Notes: generated by a model not told the origin, from the letters alone. A stretch of 64,000 nt of DNA from Alteromonas sp. IB21 (GCF_016405965.1 NZ_JAEFCD010000026.1:1-64000), one strand, 5' to 3'. Counted from the stretch's first letter, positions 1-9,966 are shown. Made by a program: numbers and translations.

Positions 1-62
1 TTGAAGTTGTCATAAAGAAATCCTCTTTATGTCAACGTATTTCAGGACGGGACACCATATAC

Positions 63-93
63 AAAAAGGGCTGGTATTACACCAGCCCTTTTT
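63..93 (-). terminator. Rho-independent terminator downstream of ppa
   Basis: Perfect 13-bp inverted repeat (AAAAAGGGCTGGT and its complement) around a 5-base loop, with T-rich flanks on both sides. It lies 25 bases after the ppa stop and could also stop a plus-strand gene entering from the left of the window. Confidence 0.85.
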
Positions 94-117
94 ATCATCA
101 ATTTAAAGCAGCGTGAA

Positions 118-648
118 TTAGTCTGCTTCGAAACGCGCGATGCTTGCGGTAATTTCTTCTTTTGCAGCTGCAGCGTCTGCCCAACCGTCAATCTTCACCC
201 ATTTGCCTTCTTCAAGATCTTTATAGTGCTCAAAGAAGTGCTCGATTTGCTTAAGAAGAAGCGGAGGTACATCTGCAATTTCTTTAACGTCACGATAGAT
301 AGTAGAAAGCTTGTCTACCGGTACCGCGAGTACTTTTGCATCTTTACCAGACTCGTCAGTCATGTTTAGTACGCCAACTGGACGACACTTAATGACAGAA
401 CCTGCAAGTAGTGGGAAAGGTGTCATTACAAGTACGTCAACTGGGTCACCGTCTTCAGACAAGGTGTTGTTAACGTAACCGTAGTTAGTTGGGTAGTGCA
501 TGCAAGTTGCCATAAAGCGGTCAACAAATAGCGCACCAGTGTCTTTGTCTACTTCGTACTTCACCGGGTCAGCGTGTGCTGGAATCTCAATGATTACGTT
601 CACTTCATCTGGTACATTTTTACCAGCAGAAATAGCGCTCAAGCTCAT
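118..648 (-). CDS. ppa: Inorganic pyrophosphatase
   Basis: Soluble family I inorganic pyrophosphatase of 176 aa, the usual length of the bacterial hexameric enzyme. It hydrolyses pyrophosphate to two phosphates in the cytoplasm and so pulls biosynthetic reactions forward. The family signature is visible as DGDPVDVLV near residues 66-74, which carries the Mg-binding aspartates, with the substrate-binding [11 protein letters not shown]-type stretch just before it. An AAGGACC ribosome site precedes the ATG. It is a single-gene unit with its own terminator at 63-93. The nearby fbp and mpl recall the E. coli ppa/fbp/mpl neighbourhood. Confidence 0.97.
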   Translation of the reverse strand: MSLSAISAGKNVPDEVNVIIEIPAHADPVKYEVDKDTGALFVDRFMATCMHYPTNYGYVNNTLSEDGDPVDVLVMTPFPLLAGSVIKCRPVGVLNMTDESGKDAKVLAVPVDKLSTIYRDVKEIADVPPLLLKQIEHFFEHYKDLEEGKWVKIDGWADAAAAKEEITASIARFEAD

Positions 649-784
649 TCTTAGGTCCTTTCAATAATGGATTAAAAATTTTGGTCGTAAGTATACGGTG
701 ACAACAGCAAAATAAAAACGCTTTACGACCCATGTCGTACTAATCTCTTTATTTTTCGTTAAATTTTGCCGTTTTTTAATAAAC

Positions 785-806
785 AAATGGCCCTAACGGG
801 CCATTT
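785..806 (-). terminator. Terminator hairpin after fbp
   Basis: Nine-base inverted repeat AAATGGCCC around loop TAAC, just past the fbp stop codon. On the minus strand it runs into TTTGTTTATT. The plus-strand side has a cleaner T6 run. Confidence 0.7.
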
Positions 807-811
807 TTTCA

Positions 812-1789
812 TTACTTCGCGTTGTCGTTGTAGCTTAAGCACATATCAACTTCGTCTTTAGAGCCGATGATGCAAGGTACACGCTGATGAATTTCTTCAG
901 GCATTACTTCTAAAATTCGGCCAGTACCGGTTTCTGCTTTACCACCGGCTTGTTCCATCAAAAACGCCATCGGGTTGGCTTCATAAAGCAAGCGCAATTT
1001 ACCTGGCTTCGACGGGTCTCTGTTGTCAAACGGGTACATAAAGATGCCGCCACGACACAACAAACGGTGAATGTCGCCCACCATGGCCGCTACCCAGCGC
1101 ATATTAAAGTCTTTACCACGTGGGCCTTCTTTACCTGCTAGCAGATCTGCAACATACGCCTGCATTGCCGGTTCCCAATGACGCTGGTTCGATGCATTAA
1201 TCGAAAATTCAGAGGTTTGCTCAGGCACCTGAATATTCGGGTGAGTAAGCAGAAAACCGCCGTGCGTTTTATCAAGGGTGTAAATATGCGTACCGCGCCC
1301 CGTCGTCAGCGCTAACATCGTTGAAGGGCCATAAAGTACGTACCCTGCAGCAACCATCTGTGTACCTGGCTGCAGGAAAGCAGACGGGTCATCTGGCTTC
1401 ATCCACTGCGGGGCGTGAGCAATAGAGAAGATAGTACCGATAAGACTGTTAATTTCAGTGTTTGACGAGCCATCAAGTGGGTCAAAACTCACTAAATAGT
1501 TACCTTCCGGATTACACGGTACAACGTCGTCTTCTTCTTCTGACGAAATGGCTTTAACGTAGCCAGATTCCCTTAGCGTGTCTTTTAAAATGTGGTTAGA
1601 GATAACGTCGAGCTTTTTCTGTGTTTCGCCCTGTACGTTTTCTGAAAGGGTTGAACCGAGCACGCCAGCAAGTGCGCCTTGACTCACGCGGAAAGAAATT
1701 TCTTTACAGCCCGCTAGCAGTGTACGAATGAGGAGAATTAACTCAAGCGGTGCACCGTCTTGTTGCAATTGGGAATTTAAACGTTTCAT
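812..1789 (-). CDS. fbp: Fructose-1,6-bisphosphatase class 1
   Basis: Class I fructose-1,6-bisphosphatase, the committed gluconeogenic step that converts fructose-1,6-bisphosphate to fructose-6-phosphate. Visible signatures are SEEEDD (metal site), DPLDGSSN (Mg and phosphate site) and [20 protein letters not shown] near the C-terminus, in family order. I chose the ATG at 1789 (325 aa, starting [10 protein letters not shown]) because it fits the family N-terminus. An in-frame ATG at 1834 would add 15 residues and also has an AAGGA site, so the start is not settled. It is divergent from mpl, as in E. coli. Confidence 0.95.
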   Translation of the reverse strand: MKRLNSQLQQDGAPLELILLIRTLLAGCKEISFRVSQGALAGVLGSTLSENVQGETQKKLDVISNHILKDTLRESGYVKAISSEEEDDVVPCNPEGNYLVSFDPLDGSSNTEINSLIGTIFSIAHAPQWMKPDDPSAFLQPGTQMVAAGYVLYGPSTMLALTTGRGTHIYTLDKTHGGFLLTHPNIQVPEQTSEFSINASNQRHWEPAMQAYVADLLAGKEGPRGKDFNMRWVAAMVGDIHRLLCRGGIFMYPFDNRDPSKPGKLRLLYEANPMAFLMEQAGGKAETGTGRILEVMPEEIHQRVPCIIGSKDEVDMCLSYNDNAK

Positions 1790-2104
1790 TGAATGTAAGC
1801 CTTTTTTTCGTGTGTAGGGTGTCGTGCTAGCCATCGCTCAGCTTTCCTTACCGGCTTTTTTTATAAGCAAGCACGTACAGGTTTTTATACCTGCGGTTAG
1901 ATTGTAACCGTGTTCACCGTGAAGTGGAACATACCAGTTCAATGACATACACACACCATACCAGTTTGTACGCCGCTGATGTACTGAGGTGAGCGTAATT
2001 TAAAGGCATGGCGCATATGTTGAAATACAAAAATTGAATTATCTATAGGTCGTAGGGTTCTGATAAAGTACCCCAATAACATGATTATTCATTGAGAATG
2101 CGCT

Positions 2105-3463
2105 ATGCATGTACATATTTTAGGCATTTGTGGAAGTTTTATGGGTGGCATCGCCGCCATTGCCAAAACACTTGGCCACAAAGTTACAGGCTCAGATAAA
2201 AACGTTTATCCGCCAATGAGCACCCAGCTCGAAGCATTAGGCATCGAGCTTACCGAAGGTTACTGCGAGAGCCAGTTTGACCCAGCACCTGATATGGTGG
2301 TGATTGGTAACGCTATGTCCCGTGGAAACCCCGCCGTTGAGTATGTACTCAATCGCAACCTGCCCTACACCAGCGGCCCCCAATGGCTGCTTGATAACTT
2401 ACTGAAAGATCGTTGGGTAATTGGGCTGTCAGGAACCCATGGCAAAACCACCACCAGCAGCATGGTCGCGTGGATTTTAGAGCACGCGGGTCTTAACCCA
2501 GGGTACTTGATTGGTGGCGTTCCAGAAAACTTTGGTGTGTCAGCACGTGTTGGTGAAAGCCCCTTTTTCGTCATTGAAGCAGACGAATACGACAGCGCGT
2601 TTTTCGACAAGCGCTCTAAGTTTGTGCACTATCGCCCTAAGACTTTGGTGATCAATAACCTTGAATTCGACCATGCCGATATCTTTGCTGACCTTGCGGC
2701 CATTCAAACCCAGTTCCATCATTTAGTGAGAATGGTTCCTGAGAACGGGCTTATTCTTACACCAAACAATACGCCTGCCATTGAAGATATGCTCAAGAAG
2801 GGATGCTGGTCGTCTCGCCAATCGCTGGGCAAAGAATGGCATGCTGAGCTCCTCAAAAAAGACGGGAGTGAATTCAACGTGTTGCATAACGGCGTTATCG
2901 CGGGAACCGTCGCATGGTCGCTAGTAGGTCAACACAATGTTGACAATGCTTTAATGGCAATCGCCGCAGCACATCATGCAGGCGTTACCTTATCGGATGC
3001 CATTGAAGCTTTATCATTCTTTAAAAATGTTAAGCGCCGTATGGAAATAAAAGGCGAAGTAAACAACATCATCCTTTATGACGACTTTGCACATCACCCT
3101 ACCGCAATAGCAACCACGTTAGATGGCCTTCGCAAAAAAGTGGGCAATGCGCGAATTTTAGCGGTACTAGAGCCTCGCTCGAATACCATGAAAATGGGCG
3201 TACACAAAGATACGCTGGCAAATTCTTGGCAGAAAGCAGATGAGGTCTATCTTTACGAGCCAGAGGGAATGGACTGGTCACTTGTTGATTCCGTTGCCCA
3301 TAGCAGCGCACCAACTCATTGCTTTAGGGACGTAGAGAAGATCGTTCAAGGTGTTTGTAACGTAGCACAACCAGGCGATCACGTACTTGTAATGAGTAAC
3401 GGCGGCTTCGAAGGGATCCACGGCCGAATTTTAGATGCCTTAGCGTTGAAATTTAAATTATAA
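2105..3463 (+). CDS. mpl: UDP-N-acetylmuramate:L-alanyl-gamma-D-glutamyl-meso-diaminopimelate ligase
   Basis: Murein-peptide ligase of 452 aa that reattaches the recycled tripeptide L-Ala-gamma-D-Glu-meso-DAP to UDP-MurNAc in the cytoplasm. It has Mur-ligase architecture: an N-terminal Rossmann-like domain (HILGICGSFMGG), a central ATP-binding P-loop GTHGKTTTSSM near residues 110-120, the EADEYDSAF metal site and a C-terminal domain with DDFAHHPTAI. Length matches E. coli Mpl (about 457). It is followed by ubiX after 72 bases, so the two may be co-transcribed. Its recycling role fits the lysA/dapF DAP genes further along, although it is not linked to them. Confidence 0.97.
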   Translation: MHVHILGICGSFMGGIAAIAKTLGHKVTGSDKNVYPPMSTQLEALGIELTEGYCESQFDPAPDMVVIGNAMSRGNPAVEYVLNRNLPYTSGPQWLLDNLLKDRWVIGLSGTHGKTTTSSMVAWILEHAGLNPGYLIGGVPENFGVSARVGESPFFVIEADEYDSAFFDKRSKFVHYRPKTLVINNLEFDHADIFADLAAIQTQFHHLVRMVPENGLILTPNNTPAIEDMLKKGCWSSRQSLGKEWHAELLKKDGSEFNVLHNGVIAGTVAWSLVGQHNVDNALMAIAAAHHAGVTLSDAIEALSFFKNVKRRMEIKGEVNNIILYDDFAHHPTAIATTLDGLRKKVGNARILAVLEPRSNTMKMGVHKDTLANSWQKADEVYLYEPEGMDWSLVDSVAHSSAPTHCFRDVEKIVQGVCNVAQPGDHVLVMSNGGFEGIHGRILDALALKFKL

Positions 3464-3535
3464 AAAGCACGAGTCTTAAAATTAGCTACAGCTAAAAAGC
3501 TAATACTCAGACGTAGTGCCTACAGAGGCAATGTA

Positions 3536-4168
3536 ATGAAACACGACAAGCAAGTCACACTTGCTATCACAGGTGCATCTGGCGCACCTTACGCACTTAC
3601 ACTTTTGAAATCGTTGGTTAATGCAGATTATCAAGTGTATGTACTCATCTCTTCCGCGGCCAAGGTAGTTTTTGCCACTGAAGAAAATGTAAAAATACCC
3701 GGGCGTCCTGAAGATGCCGCTGCATTTTTTACCGAGCACTGCGGTGGCAAACCCGACCAAATAAAAGTGTTTGGTAAAGAAGAATGGTTTTCACCAGTTG
3801 CATCTGGTTCAGCTGCGCCTGCTAAAATGGTGGTATGCCCATGCTCTACCGGCACCTTGTCTGCCATTAGTATCGGTGCGAGTGACAACTTGATTGAGCG
3901 AGCTGCTGACGTAGTGCTTAAAGAACGAGGCCAACTTATTTTAGTGCCGCGAGAGATGCCGCTTTCTTCTATACATTTAGAAAATATGCTTAAGCTGTCA
4001 CAAATGGGTGCTACTATTATGCCCGCCGCGCCTGGCTTTTATCACAATCCGAAGACTATCGATGACTTGGTTGACTTTGTCGTGGCGCGCATACTTGACC
4101 ATCTTGGCATTGAACAATCTCTTGTTGCTAGGTGGGGCTACCAATCATCTAAACATTCTAAGGATTAA
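3536..4168 (+). CDS. ubiX: Flavin prenyltransferase UbiX
   Basis: Flavin prenyltransferase of 210 aa. It joins dimethylallyl phosphate to reduced FMN to make prenylated FMN, the cofactor of the UbiD decarboxylase in ubiquinone synthesis. Visible family motifs are [18 protein letters not shown] at the N-terminus (Rossmann FMN-binding loop), [30 protein letters not shown] (FMN phosphate site) and [13 protein letters not shown] lies 7 bases upstream of the ATG. The nuclease gene starts 2 bases after the stop, so the two are probably co-transcribed. Confidence 0.96.
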   Translation: MKHDKQVTLAITGASGAPYALTLLKSLVNADYQVYVLISSAAKVVFATEENVKIPGRPEDAAAFFTEHCGGKPDQIKVFGKEEWFSPVASGSAAPAKMVVCPCSTGTLSAISIGASDNLIERAADVVLKERGQLILVPREMPLSSIHLENMLKLSQMGATIMPAAPGFYHNPKTIDDLVDFVVARILDHLGIEQSLVARWGYQSSKHSKD

Positions 4169-4170
4169 CC

Positions 4171-4980
4171 ATGTTCGCGCTTAAAAACAGGACATGCGCA
4201 GTTGCGCTAAGCACACTTTTAACATTATGCATCGCTTCTCCCGCCTTCGGGTGGGGACAAACGGGCCACCGAGTAACCGGCGCTATCGCCGAGCAGTACC
4301 TTAGCCCGCTATCACAAGCCGCACTTATGGAACTACTGCCTCATGGCTCGTTAGCAGAAGCTTCTACCCATGCAGATGAAATGCGCTCGAACCCCAGCGA
4401 ATTTTGGCAAAAAACAGCTAGCCCTTGGCATTATGTGACTGTGCCTGAGGGCACAACGTATAATGAAGTAAGTGCACCTGAACAAGGTGATGCGGTTACC
4501 GCTTTAAAGCAATTTACCGAAACCCTAAAAAGCGACGCAGCCAGTGTTGAAGAAAAGCGCTTAGCACTTCAGTTTATCGTACACATTATTGGCGATCTTC
4601 ATCAACCTCTTCACGCAGGCAACGGCACTGACCGTGGTGGCAACGACGTAAAAGTGCGTTTCTTCTGGCAAGACTCTAATCTTCACCGCGTTTGGGATTC
4701 GCAAATGCTAGACCAGCGCGACTTGTCTTACTCAGAATGGACACAATGGCTAACAAAAACGATAGGCACAAAAGAAATTCGCAGTTGGGCAACCACCGAC
4801 CCTATGGTGTGGATTGAAGAAAGCACCGCTATTCGCGATACCATTTATCCAGAAGATGCGAATAACATGAGCTACGATTATTTGTACAACCATTTGCCTA
4901 CCGCTAAGAAGCGTTTACAAATGGCGGGCATTCGCATTGCTATGTATCTGAACCAAGTGTTTGACGAAGCGAATAAGTAG
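4171..4980 (+). CDS. S1/P1 family secreted nuclease
   Basis: Predicted exported zinc-dependent S1/P1 nuclease (269 aa), which cuts single-stranded DNA or RNA to 5'-mononucleotides. A signal peptide of about 26 residues ends at SPAFG, so the mature protein would start with Trp. In this family the N-terminal Trp itself binds zinc. The other ligands are visible in order: WGQTGH, STHADEMR, HIIGDLHQPLHAG and NLHRVWD. All three zinc sites look intact. It begins 2 bases after ubiX. A role in phosphorus or nucleotide scavenging from extracellular DNA is inference. Confidence 0.92.
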   Translation: MFALKNRTCAVALSTLLTLCIASPAFGWGQTGHRVTGAIAEQYLSPLSQAALMELLPHGSLAEASTHADEMRSNPSEFWQKTASPWHYVTVPEGTTYNEVSAPEQGDAVTALKQFTETLKSDAASVEEKRLALQFIVHIIGDLHQPLHAGNGTDRGGNDVKVRFFWQDSNLHRVWDSQMLDQRDLSYSEWTQWLTKTIGTKEIRSWATTDPMVWIEESTAIRDTIYPEDANNMSYDYLYNHLPTAKKRLQMAGIRIAMYLNQVFDEANK

Positions 4981-5042
4981 CTTCACATCAGGTTTACCGG
5001 CGCAGGCCACGCTTAAATAGTGGTAGGCGGAAATAGAAATAG

Positions 5043-5071
5043 AAACGGAGGCATGATGCCTCCGTTTTTTT
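5043..5071 (+). terminator. Bidirectional terminator between nuclease and rraA
   Basis: Eleven-base perfect inverted repeat AAACGGAGGCA around loop TGA, followed by T7. It sits between the convergent nuclease and rraA genes and has A/T tracts on both sides, so it can serve both. Confidence 0.88.
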
Positions 5072-5099
5072 ATTTCTTTATTTTTCAAAGCAGCGAGCG

Positions 5100-5585
5100 T
5101 TAATCTAAATCTAGCGGCTCAGGGGAAAGAATAACACCCGTGCTATCCGCATACAGATGGTCTTCAGGTAAAAACGTAACGCCACCGAAGTTAACCGGCA
5201 CGTCTACCTCGCCTATACTTTCGCTTTCAGCGTTTACAGGAATAGCAGCTACCGCCAGCACACCAAGGTCTAATTCGGCAAGGCTGTCCACTTCGCGAAC
5301 ACTTCCGTAAATCACCACCCCTTCCCAGTCGTTATCGATGGCAACCTGGGCAGAAGACGCATCAAACAGGGCTCGACGGTTTGAGCCACCGCCGTCTATC
5401 AATAGCACTTTACCTGCGCCGGGCTGTGCCAGAACGCGATCGATAAGCCCTCTATCTTCAAAGCACTTTACAGTGGTAATTTCACCACCGAAAGAATACC
5501 GGCCACCAAAGCTCGCGAATATTGGGTCTACCACGTCGACGCTGTCAGCAAACAAATCGCATAATTCAGATGTGTTGTATTCCAT
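5100..5585 (-). CDS. rraA: RNase E activity regulator RraA
   Basis: RraA of 161 aa, the same length as the E. coli protein. It binds RNase E as a ring-shaped trimer and inhibits mRNA decay. Visible family features are [12 protein letters not shown] at the start, [32 protein letters not shown] and [25 protein letters not shown]. The fold is related to aldolase/methyltransferase-like proteins, so older databases misname it MenG. AAGG precedes the ATG by 7 bases. It is convergent with the nuclease and shares the 5043-5071 terminator. Confidence 0.95.
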   Translation of the reverse strand: MEYNTSELCDLFADSVDVVDPIFASFGGRYSFGGEITTVKCFEDRGLIDRVLAQPGAGKVLLIDGGGSNRRALFDASSAQVAIDNDWEGVVIYGSVREVDSLAELDLGVLAVAAIPVNAESESIGEVDVPVNFGGVTFLPEDHLYADSTGVILSPEPLDLD

Positions 5586-6013
5586 TATTTTGCCTTACTA
5601 AAAATTATGAAGAGGGATAAAGCTCTCTGTGCGGTTTAAATCTAGCATAGCATTAAACGTAGCGATGCAAACGGTTGATTTAGTGCCTTTCGTCTTATTT
5701 TGGAATTTTGTCAAACTTAGCCCATTTCTTTTCACTATCGTGCATCACTGAGCACGTATTTTGCTTAACTTTTGCTTTAATTGCGCTTTAAACGCTAATT
5801 AGGTTATCGGGCACAAATAACATTTGTATGACGCCCCTTTTGGGAGCGAAAGATCATTTATAAATTGTAAGCCCACTTAGCCACTTTCACCATTTGAGAC
5901 CAAAGAACGCGGTAGACCACGTTTTGCTGTCAAAAAAGTTTCTTTTTTTCGTCACCCACTGGTCACAGACACACTTTAGCCTGTGCATTAATTAACCGAT
6001 AGGGGACAAGGCG
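5586..6013. other. 428-bp divergent intergenic region, no gene found
   Basis: AT-rich spacer between rraA (minus) and the PAP2 gene (plus). It should hold promoters for both, but I could not pick a convincing -35/-10 pair. I saw no coding frame, tRNA or strong palindrome. AGGGGACAAGGCG just before 6014 is the ribosome site of the PAP2 gene. Confidence 0.5.
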
Positions 6014-6532
6014 ATGTTGATGAAATCCTTGACCAAATACGATACTGACTTGTTTTATCGCCTGTATAAACTGACGCTAAAGAGAGACTGCCGAAGCATT
6101 ATTTGGCTCTCGAAAACAGGCGACGGTTACCTGTACTTCGTCATCGGTATGCTGCTTTGGGCATTTGAGCCTGAGCACGGTGAGCTCTTCCTTTACACAG
6201 CGCTGATGGCTTATGCGCTTGAATTACCCATTTATGTGCTGCTTAAGAAAATGTTCAAGCGCCCGCGCCCTTGCGATTTTCTAATGAATTTAACGGCACA
6301 TGTTACCCCATCAGACAAATTTTCACTGCCTTCTGGTCACACTGCTGCAGCCACACTAATGGCATGCATAGTGGCACATTATTATCCATCGTTTGCGGCA
6401 CTTGCCTATTGCTGGGCAGCGCTAATTGGGTTGTCACGGGTGTTATTAGGCGTTCACTATCCATCTGATGTGGTAGCAGGCTCACTGCTTGGTGTCACAA
6501 TTGCAACACTAAGCATTTCAATTCTGGGGTAG
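6014..6532 (+). CDS. PAP2-family membrane phosphatase
   Basis: Integral membrane phosphatase of 172 aa in the PAP2/type 2 phosphatidic acid phosphatase superfamily. The three catalytic signatures are complete: KKMFKRPRP (motif 1), LPSGH (motif 2) and SRVLLGVHYPSD (motif 3, His and Asp of the relay). About five membrane spans surround them. Family substrates include lipid phosphates such as undecaprenyl pyrophosphate, phosphatidic acid and PGP; the substrate here is unknown. The glycosyltransferase starts 2 bases after the stop, which suggests a shared lipid-linked pathway (inference). Confidence 0.9.
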   Translation: MLMKSLTKYDTDLFYRLYKLTLKRDCRSIIWLSKTGDGYLYFVIGMLLWAFEPEHGELFLYTALMAYALELPIYVLLKKMFKRPRPCDFLMNLTAHVTPSDKFSLPSGHTAAATLMACIVAHYYPSFAALAYCWAALIGLSRVLLGVHYPSDVVAGSLLGVTIATLSISILG

Positions 6533-6533
6533 C

Positions 6534-7601
6534 ATGAAATTACTTTATGGTGTGCAAGGCACCGGAAATGGGCATATCGCGAGAGCTCGCATTATGGCGA
6601 CAGCGCTCGCAGAGCGCGACGATATCAGCGTAGACTTTGTTTTCACGGGCCGCGCACCAGAAAAATACTTCGATATGGAAGTATTTGGACAATATCGTAC
6701 TTTTACTGGCTTAAGCTTTATAACGAAAGCGGGCCGCGTGGATAAATGGGCTACCGTTAGGGAAGCGAACGTCAGTCGTTTAGTTAAAGACGTAAAGGCC
6801 TTTGATACCAGCGGCTACGATTTGCTGGTTAACGATTTCGAACCTGTGACTGCATGGGCCGCCAAACGGCAGGGTTTGCCGTCTATTTCTATCAGTCACC
6901 AGGCCGCGTTCGCCTACGACGTACCTAAAAGTGGCAATACTATTTTTGACTCGCTACTGATGAAAGTGTTCGCACCTACCGAACTTCAATTAGGTGTCCA
7001 TTGGTATCACTTTAATCAACCCATCATCCCTCCGTTTGTAGCTGAAAAGCCGGTTTTGTCTCCAGGGAATGGACATGTATTAGTCTACTTACCCTTTGAA
7101 GATATAGACGATGTTCAACAAATGCTAGAGCCACTGAGCGACCAAATCTTCCAGTGCTTTCATCCTGACATCGATGAAGCAAAAGAAGTGGGTCATATAC
7201 ATTGGCACCCGACGTCTAAAAAACATTTTCAGAAATCCCTCCAGCATTGCAATGGTGTTATCGCAAATGGCGGTTTTGAACTATCTAGCGAAGCATTGCA
7301 GTTAGGGAAAAAGTTACTTATTAAGCCGTTACATGGTCAGTTTGAGCAGCTGTCGAATGTACTTACCTTAGACAAACTCGATCTATGCCAAACCCTTTTT
7401 CAATTAGACACTGACATTGTAGAAGAATGGCTAGAGGCGCCAGAAAACGAGGCCATCGCATTTCCAGACAACCCTCACATTCTGATTGATTGGCTAAAAA
7501 GCAAAGACTTTTCTGATACCCAAAGCCTGTGTGATGCGCTATGGAAAAACGTTCGATACGGTGATAAAACGCAAGAACGCTTATTGGCTCTTGCAATTTA
7601 A
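6534..7601 (+). CDS. Glycosyltransferase of the MJ1255/VC2487 family
   Basis: GT-B type glycosyltransferase-like protein of 355 aa. The N-terminal KLLYGVQGTGNGHIARARIMATAL (a glycine-rich NGH loop) and the C-terminal CNGVIANGGFELSSEALQLGKKLLIKPLHGQFEQLSNV are typical of MurG/UGT-like donor-binding sites. This subfamily is often annotated only as VC2487-family glycosyltransferase, and its acceptor is unknown. There are no membrane spans, so it probably acts at the cytoplasmic face. It sits 2 bases after the PAP2 phosphatase with a GGGG ribosome site overlapping that stop, so the two are almost certainly one transcript. Confidence 0.85.
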   Translation: MKLLYGVQGTGNGHIARARIMATALAERDDISVDFVFTGRAPEKYFDMEVFGQYRTFTGLSFITKAGRVDKWATVREANVSRLVKDVKAFDTSGYDLLVNDFEPVTAWAAKRQGLPSISISHQAAFAYDVPKSGNTIFDSLLMKVFAPTELQLGVHWYHFNQPIIPPFVAEKPVLSPGNGHVLVYLPFEDIDDVQQMLEPLSDQIFQCFHPDIDEAKEVGHIHWHPTSKKHFQKSLQHCNGVIANGGFELSSEALQLGKKLLIKPLHGQFEQLSNVLTLDKLDLCQTLFQLDTDIVEEWLEAPENEAIAFPDNPHILIDWLKSKDFSDTQSLCDALWKNVRYGDKTQERLLALAI

Positions 7602-7652
7602 TACCGCAATGCGATGATAGCGGCATTTGTCGTATTCTTCGCGGGATTTTTC

Positions 7653-7850
7653 GTGCTTAAAAAGTCAGTGGTTTTCTTGCTAACACTCACAGCATTGTGT
7701 GGCTGTGGTTATAAAGGGGCGCTTTATATTCCTGAAGCGCCTGCACAAAACACGTCGGCAGAGCCAGCGCCGTCTAGCGCGCAAGAAACCGACACCTTAC
7801 CCGACGATACCAACATGTCCCCCGCACCTACCTCTGGAGAACAGAACTAG
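7653..7850 (+). CDS. lptM: LptM-like lipoprotein upstream of lysA
   Basis: Small lipoprotein (65 aa from a GTG at 7653) matching LptM/YifL, which in E. coli helps LptD mature in the outer-membrane LPS translocon. It has a short hydrophobic signal, then CGCGYKGALYIPEAP, which aligns with the GCGLKGPLYFPP signature after the lipidated Cys. The tail is Pro/Ser/Ala-rich and acidic. An ATG at 7614 would add a second hydrophobic stretch. I prefer 7653 because GGGA lies 6 bases before it and the length fits the family. The stop overlaps the lysA GTG by one base. Confidence 0.8.
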   Translation: MLKKSVVFLLTLTALCGCGYKGALYIPEAPAQNTSAEPAPSSAQETDTLPDDTNMSPAPTSGEQN

Positions 7851-9100
7851 TGGATTACTTTGCCTACAGCGAAGGTCAGCTACACGCTGAACAAGTAGCG
7901 GTTTCTGATATTGCAGCTCAATACGGAACACCCGTTTATATCTATTCACGTGCTACATTAGAACGCCATTGGCACGCGTTTAACGATGCAATTGGTGAGC
8001 ATCCTCATCTTGTGTGCTACGCCGTCAAAGCTAACTCTAACATTGGTGTTTTGAGTGTTCTTGCTAAACTAGGCTCAGGTTTTGATATCGTGTCTGCTGG
8101 TGAACTCGCTCGCGTTATTGAAGCCGGCGGCGACGCCAGTAAGGTTGTATTTTCAGGTGTAGGTAAAAAGCACGACGAAATCCGCTATGCACTGCAGCAA
8201 GGTATAATGTGCTTTAACGTTGAGTCAGAGCCTGAACTGCATCGTATTAACGAGGTAGCCGGAGAATTAGGCGTAAAAGCCCCGATCTCGCTTCGCATTA
8301 ACCCTGACGTAGATGCGAAAACGCATCCCTACATTTCTACCGGTTTGAAAGCCAACAAATTCGGCATTGCCCGCGAACGCGCCCTTGCGACTTATGAATT
8401 GGCTGCGTCTTTGCCCAACCTAAATGTAGTGGGAATGGACTGCCACATCGGCTCACAGCTAACGGAAATTGGCCCGTTTGTTGATGCCCTAGAACGCCTG
8501 CTTCTGCTTATTGATGAACTTGCCGAGCGCAATATCATTATCGAGCACTTAGATGTAGGGGGTGGTCTTGGCGTAACGTATAACGATGAACAGCCTCCTC
8601 ATCCTAAAGCTTATGCTCAAGCCATGGCTGAAAAAATGGTTGGCCGCGAAAACCTGAAGCTTATTCTAGAACCTGGCCGCGCTATCGCCGCTAATGCTGG
8701 TATTCTGGTTACCGAGGTTGAGTTTATTAAAGAGGGCGAAGAAAAAAGCTTTGCCATCGTAGACGCAGCAATGAACGATTTATTGCGTCCAGCGCTTTAC
8801 TCTGCGTGGCAAAAAATTATTCCTGTGAAGCAGGAAAGCACAGCGACACCACGTATTTACGATGTTGTAGGCCCCGTATGTGAAACCGGCGATTTCATCG
8901 GCAAAGACCGTGAATTAGCTATTGAACCCACCGACCTACTTGCTGTTCGCAGTGCGGGCGCCTATGGTTTTGTTATGGCGTCAAACTACAATAGTCGCTG
9001 TCGTCCAGCAGAAATCATGGTTGATGGTGAAAAGGCAATTGTGGTTCGCGAAAGAGAAAAACAAAAAGATCTCTGGCAAGGTGAGCATAAACTTCCGTAA
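7850..9100 (+). CDS. lysA: Diaminopimelate decarboxylase
   Basis: PLP-dependent decarboxylase of 416 aa that turns meso-DAP into L-lysine, the last step of lysine synthesis. The alanine-racemase-like barrel carries the PLP lysine in CYAVKANSN. HIGSQL, DVGGGLG, LEPGRAI and VCETGDF (active-site Cys from the partner subunit) follow in order. The GTG start at 7850 overlaps the lptM stop, so the two genes are translationally coupled. Its place just before dapF puts the DAP-producing and DAP-consuming enzymes in one operon. In E. coli lysA is elsewhere. Confidence 0.97.
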   Translation: MDYFAYSEGQLHAEQVAVSDIAAQYGTPVYIYSRATLERHWHAFNDAIGEHPHLVCYAVKANSNIGVLSVLAKLGSGFDIVSAGELARVIEAGGDASKVVFSGVGKKHDEIRYALQQGIMCFNVESEPELHRINEVAGELGVKAPISLRINPDVDAKTHPYISTGLKANKFGIARERALATYELAASLPNLNVVGMDCHIGSQLTEIGPFVDALERLLLLIDELAERNIIIEHLDVGGGLGVTYNDEQPPHPKAYAQAMAEKMVGRENLKLILEPGRAIAANAGILVTEVEFIKEGEEKSFAIVDAAMNDLLRPALYSAWQKIIPVKQESTATPRIYDVVGPVCETGDFIGKDRELAIEPTDLLAVRSAGAYGFVMASNYNSRCRPAEIMVDGEKAIVVREREKQKDLWQGEHKLP

Positions 9101-9135
9101 ACTAGAGACAAACTAACAAGAAAGATGTGCGTTTA

Positions 9136-9966
9136 ATGCAGGTTCAATTTTCAAAAATGCACGGTTTGGGTAACGATTTCATGGTTATTGATAACGTTAC
9201 TCAAAACGTATTTTTCTCTAAAGAAAAAATCCAGCAATTGGCTAACCGTAATTTCGGTATTGGCTTTGACCAACTGTTGATGGTTGAACCACCTTACGAC
9301 CCAGAGCAAGACTTTCACTACCGTATTTTTAATGCGGATGGTTCGGAAGTGGAACAGTGTGGAAATGGAGCACGCTGTTTTGCGCGCTTTGTTAAGCAAA
9401 AAGGGTTGATTAACCGCAACAAAATAGTGGTCAGCACCAGAGCGGGTAAGATGGTACTTTACCTCGAAAAAGACGGTCAGGTTACCGTGAATATGGGTAA
9501 GCCAGAATTCGAACCGGCCAACATTCCCCTTAAAGCGAATAAACAAGAAAATACCTATATCTTGCGCGTAGGCGAAAGCACCCTATTTATCGGCTCAGCC
9601 TCGATGGGTAACCCACATTGTGTAATGGAAGTTGACGATGTTGATACTGCTAACGTCGCCGAACTAGGCCCACTTGTTGAAAAACACGAACGCTTTCCCG
9701 AAGGCGTAAATGTAGGCTTTATGCAGATCATCAACGAGTCTCACATTAAGCTAAGAGTGTTCGAGCGCGGTTCTGGCGAAACCCTGGCCTGTGGTAGCGG
9801 TGCATGCGCTGCTGTTGCAATTGGTCAAATACAGGGTAAATTAGGAAAAGATGTAAGGGTAGACCTACCCGGGGGCAGTTTACGGATACGCTGGCCCGGC
9901 CCAGATAACGTACTCAAAATGACAGGGCCTGCCGAACACGTATATGACGGACAGATAAATTTATGA
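9136..9966 (+). CDS. dapF: Diaminopimelate epimerase
   Basis: Cofactor-independent epimerase (276 aa) that converts LL-DAP to meso-DAP for lysine and peptidoglycan. The two catalytic cysteines are in [11 protein letters not shown] and [11 protein letters not shown]. The N-terminus [13 protein letters not shown] is the family signature. I chose the ATG at 9136 because AAGAAAG lies about 11 bases before it. A GTG at 9127 would put that site too close. The stop overlaps the next gene by 4 bases (ATGA). Confidence 0.97.
   Translation: MQVQFSKMHGLGNDFMVIDNVTQNVFFSKEKIQQLANRNFGIGFDQLLMVEPPYDPEQDFHYRIFNADGSEVEQCGNGARCFARFVKQKGLINRNKIVVSTRAGKMVLYLEKDGQVTVNMGKPEFEPANIPLKANKQENTYILRVGESTLFIGSASMGNPHCVMEVDDVDTANVAELGPLVEKHERFPEGVNVGFMQIINESHIKLRVFERGSGETLACGSGACAAVAIGQIQGKLGKDVRVDLPGGSLRIRWPGPDNVLKMTGPAEHVYDGQINL

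Noticed and set aside
3481-3504. ATTAGCT / AGCTAAT repeat between mpl and ubiX
   Set aside because: Short AT-rich stem with no U-run; may occur by chance and does not argue against co-transcription.
9151-9546. 131-codon minus-strand frame
   Set aside because: It is antisense within dapF, whose catalytic motifs prove the plus frame is the coding one.
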